From: Spirosoma aerolatum
GTDB lineage: Bacteria > Bacteroidota > Bacteroidia > Cytophagales > Spirosomataceae
Direction: 5' to 3'
Assembly (NCBI RefSeq): GCF_002056795.1
Contig: NZ_CP020104.1
Span: 1,995,001 to 2,059,000, forward strand
DNA length: 64,000 nt
The notes beneath the pieces are model-generated. The model was not told the origin of the DNA and made no database searches. It was given only the letters and a program-made list of their open reading frames with translations. Below are positions 35,136-43,010 of this stretch, one piece after another (positions within the stretch are counted from its first letter, which is position 1; each line of letters begins with the position of its first letter). A program made the translations under genes and the position numbers.

Positions 35136-36041
35136 TCACTGCACTAGTTTTCGGTACTTTTCGGTCTTGGCCGGGTCTAAATAGGATAACAAATCAAAAG
35201 CTTTCTGGCGTTCAGTAGACGTACCCTCGAACAAAATATTATACAGTTCTTCCGACTTTGCATCAAAAAATGAATTGAGTAATACCGAGTTAGGGAGTTG
35301 CAACCCAATCGTCCGAATCGTAGTCAATAAGTCAAGCGTTTGTTTCCGAACCTGAACTGGATTGGCAGCAAACATATCAAGGCCCTGACGATGGTAGGTG
35401 TACATACCATCGCGAAACGGAATCAGTTGTTGGTTTTGCAGATTCTCAATAAGCCAGTATCGGTTACGTCGGTCGCCACCGGCTTGCCACGCTCCATTTG
35501 GTGAGCCTTGTTGAGCCAGGTTTGTAATGGTATAGGCCCGCTGAATAAACGGCGTACCACCTTCCTTGCTGAATGTGTCATAATCGACCGCCAGAATGAC
35601 ATTCGCGTAAAATGCCAATAGAGAAGTCAGGTCATCAGAGTACTGATTTTCCCGAAAATAAACGGGCGTTGTAGGCAGGTAAACAAAGTTGAAGGCACGG
35701 TCTACATAGCTGAAAATAGTGGTTTCGTAGTTGGTGCCGTAAACGGGACGGGTCGCTATGATTTGAGCCGTAGCTTCAAACGCTCCCTGAGTCAACGACT
35801 TGACCAAGTTAATATTGATCGAGCAGTTAATTCGTTCATTCACAGCAAACTGGTCATTACTCCAGCGTCGGTTGTTCATGAATTCCGTTATAATGCCTTT
35901 CAACTGATTGACATACGAAAAATCAGTTTTTTGCTGAGCAAACAACTGGTCGGAGTTGATGTTGACCTGGCAATTTAATTCCTGCGCCCACGCCGAGCTA
36001 ACCAGACAGCTCAAAATCAGTAAGGCATATACTATTTTCAT
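35136..36041 (-). CDS. porD: Type IX secretion protein PorD family (DUF4835)
   Basis: A 301-residue exported protein with the signal peptide KIVYALLILSCLVSSAWAQ. It matches the DUF4835/PorD family in length and motifs: LNCQVNINSDQL at the mature start, FMNNRRWSNDQF, ILAVDYDTFSKEGG, NRYWLIENL and RDGMYTYHRQGLDMF. PorD is needed for type IX secretion and gliding in related bacteria. The ATG at 36041 is chosen over 36095, which would overlap coaBC and add a leader ahead of the signal peptide. It sits next to coaBC, a conserved order in Bacteroidota. Confidence 0.9.
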   Translation of the reverse strand: MKIVYALLILSCLVSSAWAQELNCQVNINSDQLFAQQKTDFSYVNQLKGIITEFMNNRRWSNDQFAVNERINCSININLVKSLTQGAFEATAQIIATRPVYGTNYETTIFSYVDRAFNFVYLPTTPVYFRENQYSDDLTSLLAFYANVILAVDYDTFSKEGGTPFIQRAYTITNLAQQGSPNGAWQAGGDRRNRYWLIENLQNQQLIPFRDGMYTYHRQGLDMFAANPVQVRKQTLDLLTTIRTIGLQLPNSVLLNSFFDAKSEELYNILFEGTSTERQKAFDLLSYLDPAKTEKYRKLVQ

Positions 36042-36091
36042 GAGAATGACTCGGTGAATGCCTCCCTGCGTTGTATCTCTTTCACGGAGAT

Positions 36092-37336
36092 TCACAGAGA
36101 GTTAAGTTTATCGACTATCAGCCTGACAAGATCCTGGGCTACCTCATCTTTCGATTTAAGCGCAAATTCGTAGGTTTGATCGTCTTTGTCAATAACGGTG
36201 ATTTTATTGGTATCGTGTCCAAAACCGGCACCTGGATCGCGTAGTGAATTTAATACAATCCAGTCTAAATTCTTAGTGTGAAGCTTCTTTATTGCATTCG
36301 CTAGTTCATTATCCGTTTCGAGGGCAAACCCCATCATCAATTGCCCGGCCTGCTTCTGACTTCCGAGCGTAGCGGCAATGTCGATCGTTTTAGTCAGTTC
36401 AACAGAAAACGTGCTTTCCTTCTTTTTAATCTTCTTGTCGGCGGGGTAAGCAGGTGTGTAATCAGCCACAGCCGCACTCAGAATAATTATATCGGCTTTG
36501 CTGAAAACGGCCTGCGTAGCATCATACATTTCTTGTGCCGATCGCACTGAAATACGCTCAATAGTTGTAGCTGGTACAGGCAAAGCCGTTGGGCCACTTA
36601 CTAAGGTTACATCAGCACCAGTCATCGCAAAACCTTTGGCAATGGCGTAGCCCATTTTTCCGGTCGAATGATTACTAATGTACCGAACAGGGTCGATGGG
36701 CTCCTGGGTAGGTCCTGCCGTAACCAGCACTTTTTTCCCTTGTAATACACCTGCTTTCAGAGGGGAGGCTTTTGTTTCCTGCCAAAATGCGTCCAGCCTA
36801 TTGAAAATGGCTTCAGGTTCCGCCAATCGCCCTTCGCCAACCAATCCACTGGCCAGTTCACCATGTTCGGCCTGGATGATGTAGTTACCAAACGACTCGA
36901 GCCTACGAAGATTTTCGACCGTTGTTGGATGGTTATACATATCCACGTCCATGGCTGGGGCGAAAAACACCGAACAGCGGGCAGATAAATAAATAGCCGA
37001 CAGTAAATCATCGCAAAGACCGGTAGCGCACCGTGCCAGTGTACGAGCAGATGCGGGTGCAATCACAATGGCATCTGCCCACAAACCAAGTTCAACATGG
37101 TTGTTCCAATGTCCATCGCCCGCTTGACCTGATACTGAATGAACGAAGGAAGAGAGCACCGGGCGTTTCGATAGGGTGGCCAGCGTTAGCGGTGTGATAA
37201 ATGACTTGGCCGACTCGGTCATGACCACCTGAACCTCGGCTCCGGCTTTTATCAGAAGCCTTGTCAATAGGGCTGATTTATAGGCTGAAATACTACCCGT
37301 TACGCCCAGAAGAATTCGTTTGCCTGCAACAGACAT
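36092..37336 (-). CDS. coaBC: Bifunctional CoaBC
   Basis: A 414-residue fusion. Residues 1-185 are the flavin-dependent 4'-phosphopantothenoylcysteine decarboxylase (GVTGSISAYKSALL, and PAMDVDMYNHPT with the active-site region). Residues 190-414 are the phosphopantothenate-cysteine ligase (VTAGPTQEPIDPVRYISNHSTGKMG, quoted in part, and the lysine-rich KKIKKKE loop). It makes 4'-phosphopantetheine for coenzyme A, the same pathway as CoaX at 29.1 kb. The order omega, CoaBC, PorD, RecN is typical of Bacteroidota. Confidence 0.96.
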   Translation of the reverse strand: MSVAGKRILLGVTGSISAYKSALLTRLLIKAGAEVQVVMTESAKSFITPLTLATLSKRPVLSSFVHSVSGQAGDGHWNNHVELGLWADAIVIAPASARTLARCATGLCDDLLSAIYLSARCSVFFAPAMDVDMYNHPTTVENLRRLESFGNYIIQAEHGELASGLVGEGRLAEPEAIFNRLDAFWQETKASPLKAGVLQGKKVLVTAGPTQEPIDPVRYISNHSTGKMGYAIAKGFAMTGADVTLVSGPTALPVPATTIERISVRSAQEMYDATQAVFSKADIIILSAAVADYTPAYPADKKIKKKESTFSVELTKTIDIAATLGSQKQAGQLMMGFALETDNELANAIKKLHTKNLDWIVLNSLRDPGAGFGHDTNKITVIDKDDQTYEFALKSKDEVAQDLVRLIVDKLNSL

Positions 37337-37412
37337 AATTTCAGAAAGTCGATAGTAATCAGTTTGCAGAGTACGCCGTTGCTTACCAATACCACCGACT
37401 GGTTTAAATAGT

Positions 37413-37441
37413 AAAACCGCACGGCAAATCTACCATGCGGT
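37413..37441 (-). terminator. Rho-independent terminator after the omega gene
   Basis: On the minus strand, ACCGCATGG and CCGTGCGGT pair around an 8-nt loop with one wobble, followed by TTTTAC. It lies directly downstream of the omega gene stop at 37468. Confidence 0.72.
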
Positions 37442-37467
37442 CTTGAAAAACAGACGACATAATTGCC

Positions 37468-37779
37468 TTATTGCTGTGGCTCGTCGTTATAACGCCAGTA
37501 GACTTTACCTTCCAGAAATTCGTCGGTAGCGATAGACGTTGGTTTCGGCATCCGCTCGTAGAACTTCGAAATTTCGATCTGCTCCCGGTTTTCGAAAACT
37601 TCTTCCAGATTGTCGACGGCTGATACAAACTCCGACAGTTTGTTGCTCAGCTCCTCTTTATTTTTGGTGGCAATCTGCCGGGCACGTTTCGAAATAATCG
37701 AAACCGATTCGTATAGATTACCAGTCTGGGCCGCAATTTTATCGTTGTTGCGGGTAATAATAGATTGATTGGTTGCCAT
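37468..37779 (-). CDS. rpoZ: RNA polymerase omega subunit, Rpb6-type
   Basis: A 103-residue protein of the Bacteroidota Rpb6/omega type. The ITRNNDKIAAQTGNLYESVSII and ISKRARQIATKNKEEL segments carry the conserved omega fold (quoted in parts). Omega stabilises the beta' subunit and core assembly. It lies between bamD and coaBC on the same strand, and a terminator follows. Confidence 0.9.
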   Translation of the reverse strand: MATNQSIITRNNDKIAAQTGNLYESVSIISKRARQIATKNKEELSNKLSEFVSAVDNLEEVFENREQIEISKFYERMPKPTSIATDEFLEGKVYWRYNDEPQQ

Positions 37780-37787
37780 AGCTGCTC

Positions 37788-37857
37788 GTTTACCGTTTTC
37801 AGTTTTTAGTTTTCTGTTCCTGTATTAACTCAGAACAGTAGACCGTGAACTGTAAAC
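37788..37857. repeat. Inverted repeat of GTTTACA-type heptads
   Basis: On the plus strand the left arm is five 7-nt words: GTTTACC, GTTTTCA, GTTTTTA, GTTTTCT, GTTCCTG (37788-37822). In reverse complement the right side is GTTTACA, GTTCACG, GTCTACT, GTTCTGA. Similar words on opposite strands give a loose hairpin. It fills the gap between the omega and bamD genes. Confidence 0.82.
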
Positions 37858-37860
37858 TAT

Positions 37861-38754
37861 TTAATTGGCCGCTGTTACTTTAGCGGGTTGATTTTTATGC
37901 TTTTCTTTTTCCTTCTCTCGCTCCTGTTCTAGTTTGTCCAGGCGCTCAATTTCTTTCTGGCTGGTTTCGTACATTTTCTCCGATTGCTTAACGTACTTGC
38001 TGTTCGGGTACTTATCAACGAATGCCTGATGATAACTGATGGCTTCCTGATAACGTTCCTTCTGCTTAGTTTCCAGACTGTTCTGGGCCAGACTAAACTC
38101 CGCATCTACTTTTTTGAAGGCTAGCTCTTCGTTGTATTCCGAGTCAGGGAACTCCTTCTGGAAGTTATTGATCGCCACTACGGCCGATTTATAGGCGGCA
38201 ATATTAAAGCCACTTGTTTTGTAATAGAGCAAAGCCTTCTCGTATGCTTTCCGTTCCAGTTTGCCCCTTAGTTCCAGAATCTGCTTGGTGGCGTCTTCTT
38301 TATATTTACTGTCGGGGTAAGCGTTGATAAAGTCCTGTAGGGCCGACGTGGCGGTAAGCGTGTTCGACTGGTCGAGGTTAAAGGAAGGCGTGTCTTTGTA
38401 TAACGAGTAGGCATACATATACATCGCTTCCTGAGCATAGTCGGATCGGGCAAAGGTTTCGTAAAACTTCTTGAATAGCGTAGCACTCAGGAGGTATTGC
38501 TGTTGATGAAACTGAGTATAGGCGTAATAAAACTGCGCCATCTCTGATTCATTACTTCCCTTCAGAACAGGAATTAATTCTTCAAACAATAGACCAGCCC
38601 GATACCAGTCGCGTTTAGCATAATATTCAAGAGCGCCTTTATACTTCTGATCGTCGCTACCACTTTTCTGCAATTTCGCGAATGGACTACACGAGCCCAG
38701 TAAAAACATAACGCAAATACCTAGCAGAATCTTACCGAAATGACGTTGTTGCAT
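37861..38754 (-). CDS. bamD: Outer-membrane assembly lipoprotein BamD
   Basis: A 297-residue lipoprotein with lipobox FLLGSCSPF and five TPR-like helical repeats (for example ALEYYAKRDWYRAGLLFEE, LEFKKFYETFARSDYAQEA). BamD is the essential lipoprotein of the BAM complex that inserts beta-barrel proteins. The C-terminal tail is charged (EKEKEKHKNQPAK). The ATG at 38754 gives the clean signal peptide; an ATG at 38772 adds six residues. A T-rich terminator upstream separates it from the next gene. Confidence 0.9.
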   Translation of the reverse strand: MQQRHFGKILLGICVMFLLGSCSPFAKLQKSGSDDQKYKGALEYYAKRDWYRAGLLFEELIPVLKGSNESEMAQFYYAYTQFHQQQYLLSATLFKKFYETFARSDYAQEAMYMYAYSLYKDTPSFNLDQSNTLTATSALQDFINAYPDSKYKEDATKQILELRGKLERKAYEKALLYYKTSGFNIAAYKSAVVAINNFQKEFPDSEYNEELAFKKVDAEFSLAQNSLETKQKERYQEAISYHQAFVDKYPNSKYVKQSEKMYETSQKEIERLDKLEQEREKEKEKHKNQPAKVTAAN

Positions 38755-38770
38755 ATGCGTGCAAAGATAC

Positions 38771-38813
38771 AAAAAAAATACAGGCTACACCGTTTTAACG
38801 ACGGTACAGCCTG
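38771..38813 (-). terminator. Rho-independent terminator of the T9SS-substrate gene
   Basis: On the minus strand, CAGGCTGTACCGT and ACGGTGTAGCCTG pair around a short loop with two mismatches, followed directly by a run of eight T. It lies downstream of the secreted-protein gene ending at 38879 and just upstream of bamD. Confidence 0.85.
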
Positions 38814-38878
38814 AGATAGTGCCAAAAATAATCAACAGATACGGCTGTTTAGATTATTTTAACAAATGCTATTTTGGT

Positions 38879-39544
38879 TTACTGATGGCGGACGAGTAAC
38901 CGCTTGGTTGCCACTTTCTTACCATCGACGGTGAGTTGGTACAAATAATAACCTGTATCCAGGGGCCGTGTCACAATTCGCACTTTTCGGTTGCCCGGTT
39001 CGAGTTCGATCTGCTCATAACCTGCCACGGGCGTTCCAAGAATATTCAGCAGCGCCAACTTCGCTTCTGAGCCAGCTCCAGCAAACTGATAGTCGAGTTC
39101 GGCGACATCATCAGCCGGATTCGGATACGCGTTCGAAACCCAGAGCTTCTCGTTGTTGAACAATCGGCTGTCGGCTTTTATTTCCTGAGAAGCGGCAACG
39201 CGCAGCTCGGGTGTAGAGGCTGGGGTATTTTCTGCCGAGCTTGCCCGAGCGGCTGACTTGGAGCCCGGCTTCGGCAGTAACAGTGACCGATAATGTTCGT
39301 TAATGGCGCTATTTTTGTTAAGCGTTATCGACCGATCAAGCCCAGATAAACTCGGATTGGGAACCATCGAAAAACGCTGCGATGGTAAGCGGGTCGAACT
39401 GGTTTTTTGAGGTGATGATGTTCGACCCAGTTCGAGTCGGCTGCCTTTCCGAGCGTCCGAATCCCGGAGCGCTACCTGCGCCCTGATCGGGATCGTTGCC
39501 GTTAGCAAGCCCATCAATACACCAATAAGTATAAATTGTTTCAT
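38879..39544 (-). CDS. Secreted protein with T9SS type A sorting domain
   Basis: A 221-residue exported protein. It has a signal peptide (KQFILIGVLMGLLTATIPIRA), a polar, Ser/Ala/Arg-rich middle without recognisable domain, and a C-terminal sorting domain of about 75 residues. That domain opens with SNAYPNPADDVAELDYQF and ends GYYLYQLTVDGKKVATKRLLV. Such a domain directs the protein through type IX secretion and is usually removed at the surface. With almost no other domain, the mature product is small and probably unstructured. Function unknown. Confidence 0.85.
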   Translation of the reverse strand: MKQFILIGVLMGLLTATIPIRAQVALRDSDARKGSRLELGRTSSPQKTSSTRLPSQRFSMVPNPSLSGLDRSITLNKNSAINEHYRSLLLPKPGSKSAARASSAENTPASTPELRVAASQEIKADSRLFNNEKLWVSNAYPNPADDVAELDYQFAGAGSEAKLALLNILGTPVAGYEQIELEPGNRKVRIVTRPLDTGYYLYQLTVDGKKVATKRLLVRHQ

Positions 39545-39639
39545 GTAAGTCTCTTTCAGATACACACGTATTCAACACAAACCTATTCACCGTAAAAGAC
39601 AAAGTCAACGGGGTATCGTCTAAAAAATTGTTAAAACGG

Positions 39640-41478
39640 TCAATTATTAGCTTTTTGAACCAATTTTTGAGCCAAAGGTTTAATTTGGCTCTTATTTTTT
39701 AATGGTTTTTTTACCGCTGGCTGCTCTTTGGGTGGAACTTCAAGCCAGAGAACCTGATTTTTGGTTGGCTTTTCGGCATCGCGCCAGCGAAACCCATCAA
39801 GCTCCTGCACCTCACCTGTAATTTCTTTGGGCGGAATCAGCTGCGAATCCGGATGTCCATAAAATCGAATTCGCCCGACTTTATTATCGTTGAATTCGAT
39901 GTTCATTTTACTGCATTCAACATGATTCAAGCCAATCATTTTATTTTGCTCGTTGAGTGCGTAATAAATACTTTGCCCATTCCCATCAACAATTACGCGC
40001 TCAAGGGTAGTTTGCTCCTGTAGCGTTGCCATTTTTGACGTGGGTAATGTACTTTTTTCCTCTGTTACGCGTTTAGACAGGCTATTCGTTGCAACGGTCG
40101 AATTATTTCCTGGGCTAGTGGCTTTAATCGTACTTTTTGGGGCGGTTTTGCTGTTTGCCAAGGCATCGGTAAGCGTATCTGTCGAGACCAGTTTTGTGGT
40201 AAAATAAGCAGTAACTGTACGTCCTTTTATCTGGTTAAAATTCTTTAAGGTATCCAGCGAAATCACAAAGGATTTGGTCTTTAAAAAGAGTGTATTGATT
40301 TTGTTATTTTTAAGCAAAGCCCGCATCGAGTCGGCTTCCATTTGGTATTTATTCTGGCTCCAAACAACCGGTTTTTTATAAAAATAAATGGTCGAGTCAG
40401 CCGTGTCGTAAATGAGTGAATCACATTTACTCTGGAGGTCGGATTTATAAACAAAAACGTTTTTATGGGCTAGAAGACGACGCGTATTTGTTACTTTGTT
40501 GTCAAAAGAAAATAACGTGTCGGCTCGTAAAAAGAGCGTGTCTTTAGAGGCTTCATTGCCTATGCTTTTTGCCACGGCATGACCTGTCACGCGTGAAATA
40601 CCTATTTTGCCATTGTATCGGACGTGATCGCCCAGAATAACCGCTTTTTGATCTTTAGCAACCATAATTACCTTGCCTTTGGCGATGCCTAGTTCGGTTG
40701 CGTTATCATAATAGAGGGAGTCACCGGTCAGGCGGTATTTTGGCGTTTCGACGGTAGCCCGACGTTCGAAGTTGGAAATTCCTGTCGTTGTATTATACTG
40801 ACCCGCAATGGCTGTCAGTATCCCATCTTTGTTGATGATGCGGGTTGGTCCCTGAAAGGTAGCAATGCGTGAGGTAGAATTGTACAGTAATGAATCGGCT
40901 GTCAGGGTGCCTTTGGTATTGACCAGGCGAACATTCTGACGAAACGTGAATAACTTGCTGCGCGTATCGTAATATCCTTCCCGACTGGTTAGCGTATTTT
41001 CCTTATCGACAATGCGACCTGGAGTAGGATAGTGCGCAATACCCGATACCATATTATAATCGAGCTGAGCGGTAGTTAGGGTCATTTTACGATCGCGCAT
41101 GGTTACATGACCTCGCATATTAGCCTGACGAGTGCTGCCATAATAAAACATGGTATCGCCCTTTACTGAAATGGTATCTCCCTGAATAAGCCTGACATTT
41201 CCGTATGCCTCAATTATATTCATGGTTACGTTCTGAACCGCCAGATTGCAGTACATCAGGACACCTTTATGCCGTAACCGCACGTTATTATGGAGTTTGC
41301 GTACCACCTGGCCCGGAACGTTAAGCACAACCAGGCTATCGGCGTGGAATAGCTCTACTTTATCACCTGCGGTAGCCGTAGATGAAGTAGGAGCGACCTG
41401 CGCCAGAACGTTACTAGATGGTGCGAATAAACCGAACCCCAGGGCCAGCATCAGCAAACGAACGAATAAACGAATCAT
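39640..41478 (-). CDS. OstA-like LPS transport periplasmic protein
   Basis: A 612-residue exported protein composed largely of OstA/LptA-type beta-jellyroll repeats: NVRLIQGDTISVKGDTMFYYG, then HVTMRDRKMTLTTAQLDY and similar segments (quoted in parts). It resembles a fused LptA/LptD-N bridge carrying lipopolysaccharide across the periplasm, and is far longer than E. coli LptA (185 residues). The C-terminal tail is Lys/Pro-rich. Together with LptC (31.2 kb) and BamD (37.9 kb), it belongs to outer-membrane assembly genes. Divergent from tilS, with a 33-bp gap. Confidence 0.88.
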   Translation of the reverse strand: MIRLFVRLLMLALGFGLFAPSSNVLAQVAPTSSTATAGDKVELFHADSLVVLNVPGQVVRKLHNNVRLRHKGVLMYCNLAVQNVTMNIIEAYGNVRLIQGDTISVKGDTMFYYGSTRQANMRGHVTMRDRKMTLTTAQLDYNMVSGIAHYPTPGRIVDKENTLTSREGYYDTRSKLFTFRQNVRLVNTKGTLTADSLLYNSTSRIATFQGPTRIINKDGILTAIAGQYNTTTGISNFERRATVETPKYRLTGDSLYYDNATELGIAKGKVIMVAKDQKAVILGDHVRYNGKIGISRVTGHAVAKSIGNEASKDTLFLRADTLFSFDNKVTNTRRLLAHKNVFVYKSDLQSKCDSLIYDTADSTIYFYKKPVVWSQNKYQMEADSMRALLKNNKINTLFLKTKSFVISLDTLKNFNQIKGRTVTAYFTTKLVSTDTLTDALANSKTAPKSTIKATSPGNNSTVATNSLSKRVTEEKSTLPTSKMATLQEQTTLERVIVDGNGQSIYYALNEQNKMIGLNHVECSKMNIEFNDNKVGRIRFYGHPDSQLIPPKEITGEVQELDGFRWRDAEKPTKNQVLWLEVPPKEQPAVKKPLKNKSQIKPLAQKLVQKANN

Positions 41479-41511
41479 ATTGACAAAACTACGGCATTAG
41501 GCCGACACCGG

Positions 41512-42846
41512 ATGTTGGAACAGGACTTTTTAGCATTTATTAACGACAATCGCCTGTTTGCCCCGACCGACCGGGTACTGCTGGCTGTCAGCGGTGGCCT
41601 CGATTCAATGGTGATGACCGAATTATTCCACCGTATTCGCCAGCCATTTGCCATTGCTCACGTTAATTTTGGTTTACGGGCAAATGAATCCGATGCCGAT
41701 GCGCTTTTTGTAAAAAACAAGGCTGAACACTATGGGGTTCCGTTTCATCTTACCGCATTCAATACGGCTGCGTTTGCCACCGAAAAAGGTATTTCGATCC
41801 AAATGGCAGCCCGTGAACTTCGCTACAATTGGTTTGCGGAATTACGTCGGCAGTTCTCCTACGCCTGTGTAGCAACAGCACACCATCAGAACGATGTACT
41901 CGAAACCCTGTTGCTAAATTTAACGCGTGGTACAGGCCTGGCTGGTTTGCACGGCATCGCCAGTCGCCAGAATGATGTCGTGCGTCCACTTCTGTTTGCT
42001 ACCCGTGATCGACTGGCTACCTATTTGACGGAACAAAACTTGATGTATCGAGAAGATAGCTCCAATCCTGAGGATAAGTATGCCCGTAATCGGATTCGTC
42101 ATCATGTAGTGCCGATATTGACAGGAATAAACCCCGCTTTGTGGCAAACAGTACCCCGCACGGTGGAACGACTTCGGGCGGCTGAGCAGTTGATGAAAGC
42201 CGAACTAAACCGGTCCTGGCAGGAAATTGCCGAACCACAAGGCGAGACGATCTTACTACCTACCAACAAATTGAACAAAGTATCCGAGCTGTCTTTTCGA
42301 TTGACCGAATGGCTTAAACGGTTCAGCTTTACAGAAACTCAGGTTGAGCAGATGGTTGAAGCACTTGATCAGGAAGTTGGACAGGTATTTGTGTCGAGCA
42401 CACACCGGGTGGTTCATGAGCGGGCTGGGTTATTACTAGAACCGCTGCCTGATCAATATACTTACGAAATAACATTGACAGAGCTACCGGCTGAACCGGT
42501 TCGCCTTCCTAATGGGAAAACGCTTAAGATGGGACTAGGCGAAAGGCCAGTTGATTTTCGACCCTCTTCGGTTCCAACAATTGCCTGCCTGGATGCGGGT
42601 AAAATCAACTTTCCTATTACAATTCGTTTGTGGCGGCTAGGAGATCGGTTCCGACCGTTGGGCCTACAGGGGAGTAAATTGGTTAGTGATTTCCTGAATG
42701 ATCTTAAAGTGACCCGTACAGAACGGGAGCAGATTTCAGTGATGCTGGTTGACGGACAGATTGCCTGGGTGATTGGTCGCCGGATTGACCATCGGTTTCG
42801 AATTGTGCCCGAAACAAAAAAAGTGTTACGCCTAATAATTGATTAG
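41512..42846 (+). CDS. tilS: tRNA(Ile)-lysidine synthetase
   Basis: A 444-residue N-type ATP pyrophosphatase that modifies C34 of the isoleucine CAU anticodon to lysidine, so that AUA is read. The PP-loop is LLAVSGGLDSMVM near residue 24; other landmarks are ATAHHQNDVLETLLLNL and RYNWFAELRR. The C-terminal TilS domain is present (IRLWRLGDRFRPLGLQGSKLVSD in part). Length is normal. A 164-bp gap to the next gene holds no further ORF. Confidence 0.95.
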   Translation: MLEQDFLAFINDNRLFAPTDRVLLAVSGGLDSMVMTELFHRIRQPFAIAHVNFGLRANESDADALFVKNKAEHYGVPFHLTAFNTAAFATEKGISIQMAARELRYNWFAELRRQFSYACVATAHHQNDVLETLLLNLTRGTGLAGLHGIASRQNDVVRPLLFATRDRLATYLTEQNLMYREDSSNPEDKYARNRIRHHVVPILTGINPALWQTVPRTVERLRAAEQLMKAELNRSWQEIAEPQGETILLPTNKLNKVSELSFRLTEWLKRFSFTETQVEQMVEALDQEVGQVFVSSTHRVVHERAGLLLEPLPDQYTYEITLTELPAEPVRLPNGKTLKMGLGERPVDFRPSSVPTIACLDAGKINFPITIRLWRLGDRFRPLGLQGSKLVSDFLNDLKVTRTEREQISVMLVDGQIAWVIGRRIDHRFRIVPETKKVLRLIID

Positions 42847-43010
42847 TGAACGGTTTGTTAAGTATTGTTAGTTATTTTAAATTGTACTTTTTGGGGGTGA
42901 TGTAAAAGGCAGGACGATTTTGCCCTAGCTTTTAACGAGTTGAGAAAAAGTTGGCATCTTATTTGATAGCTTTCGGGCAAGCCCAAAGTTTCTATTAATG
43001 TACTAACACC

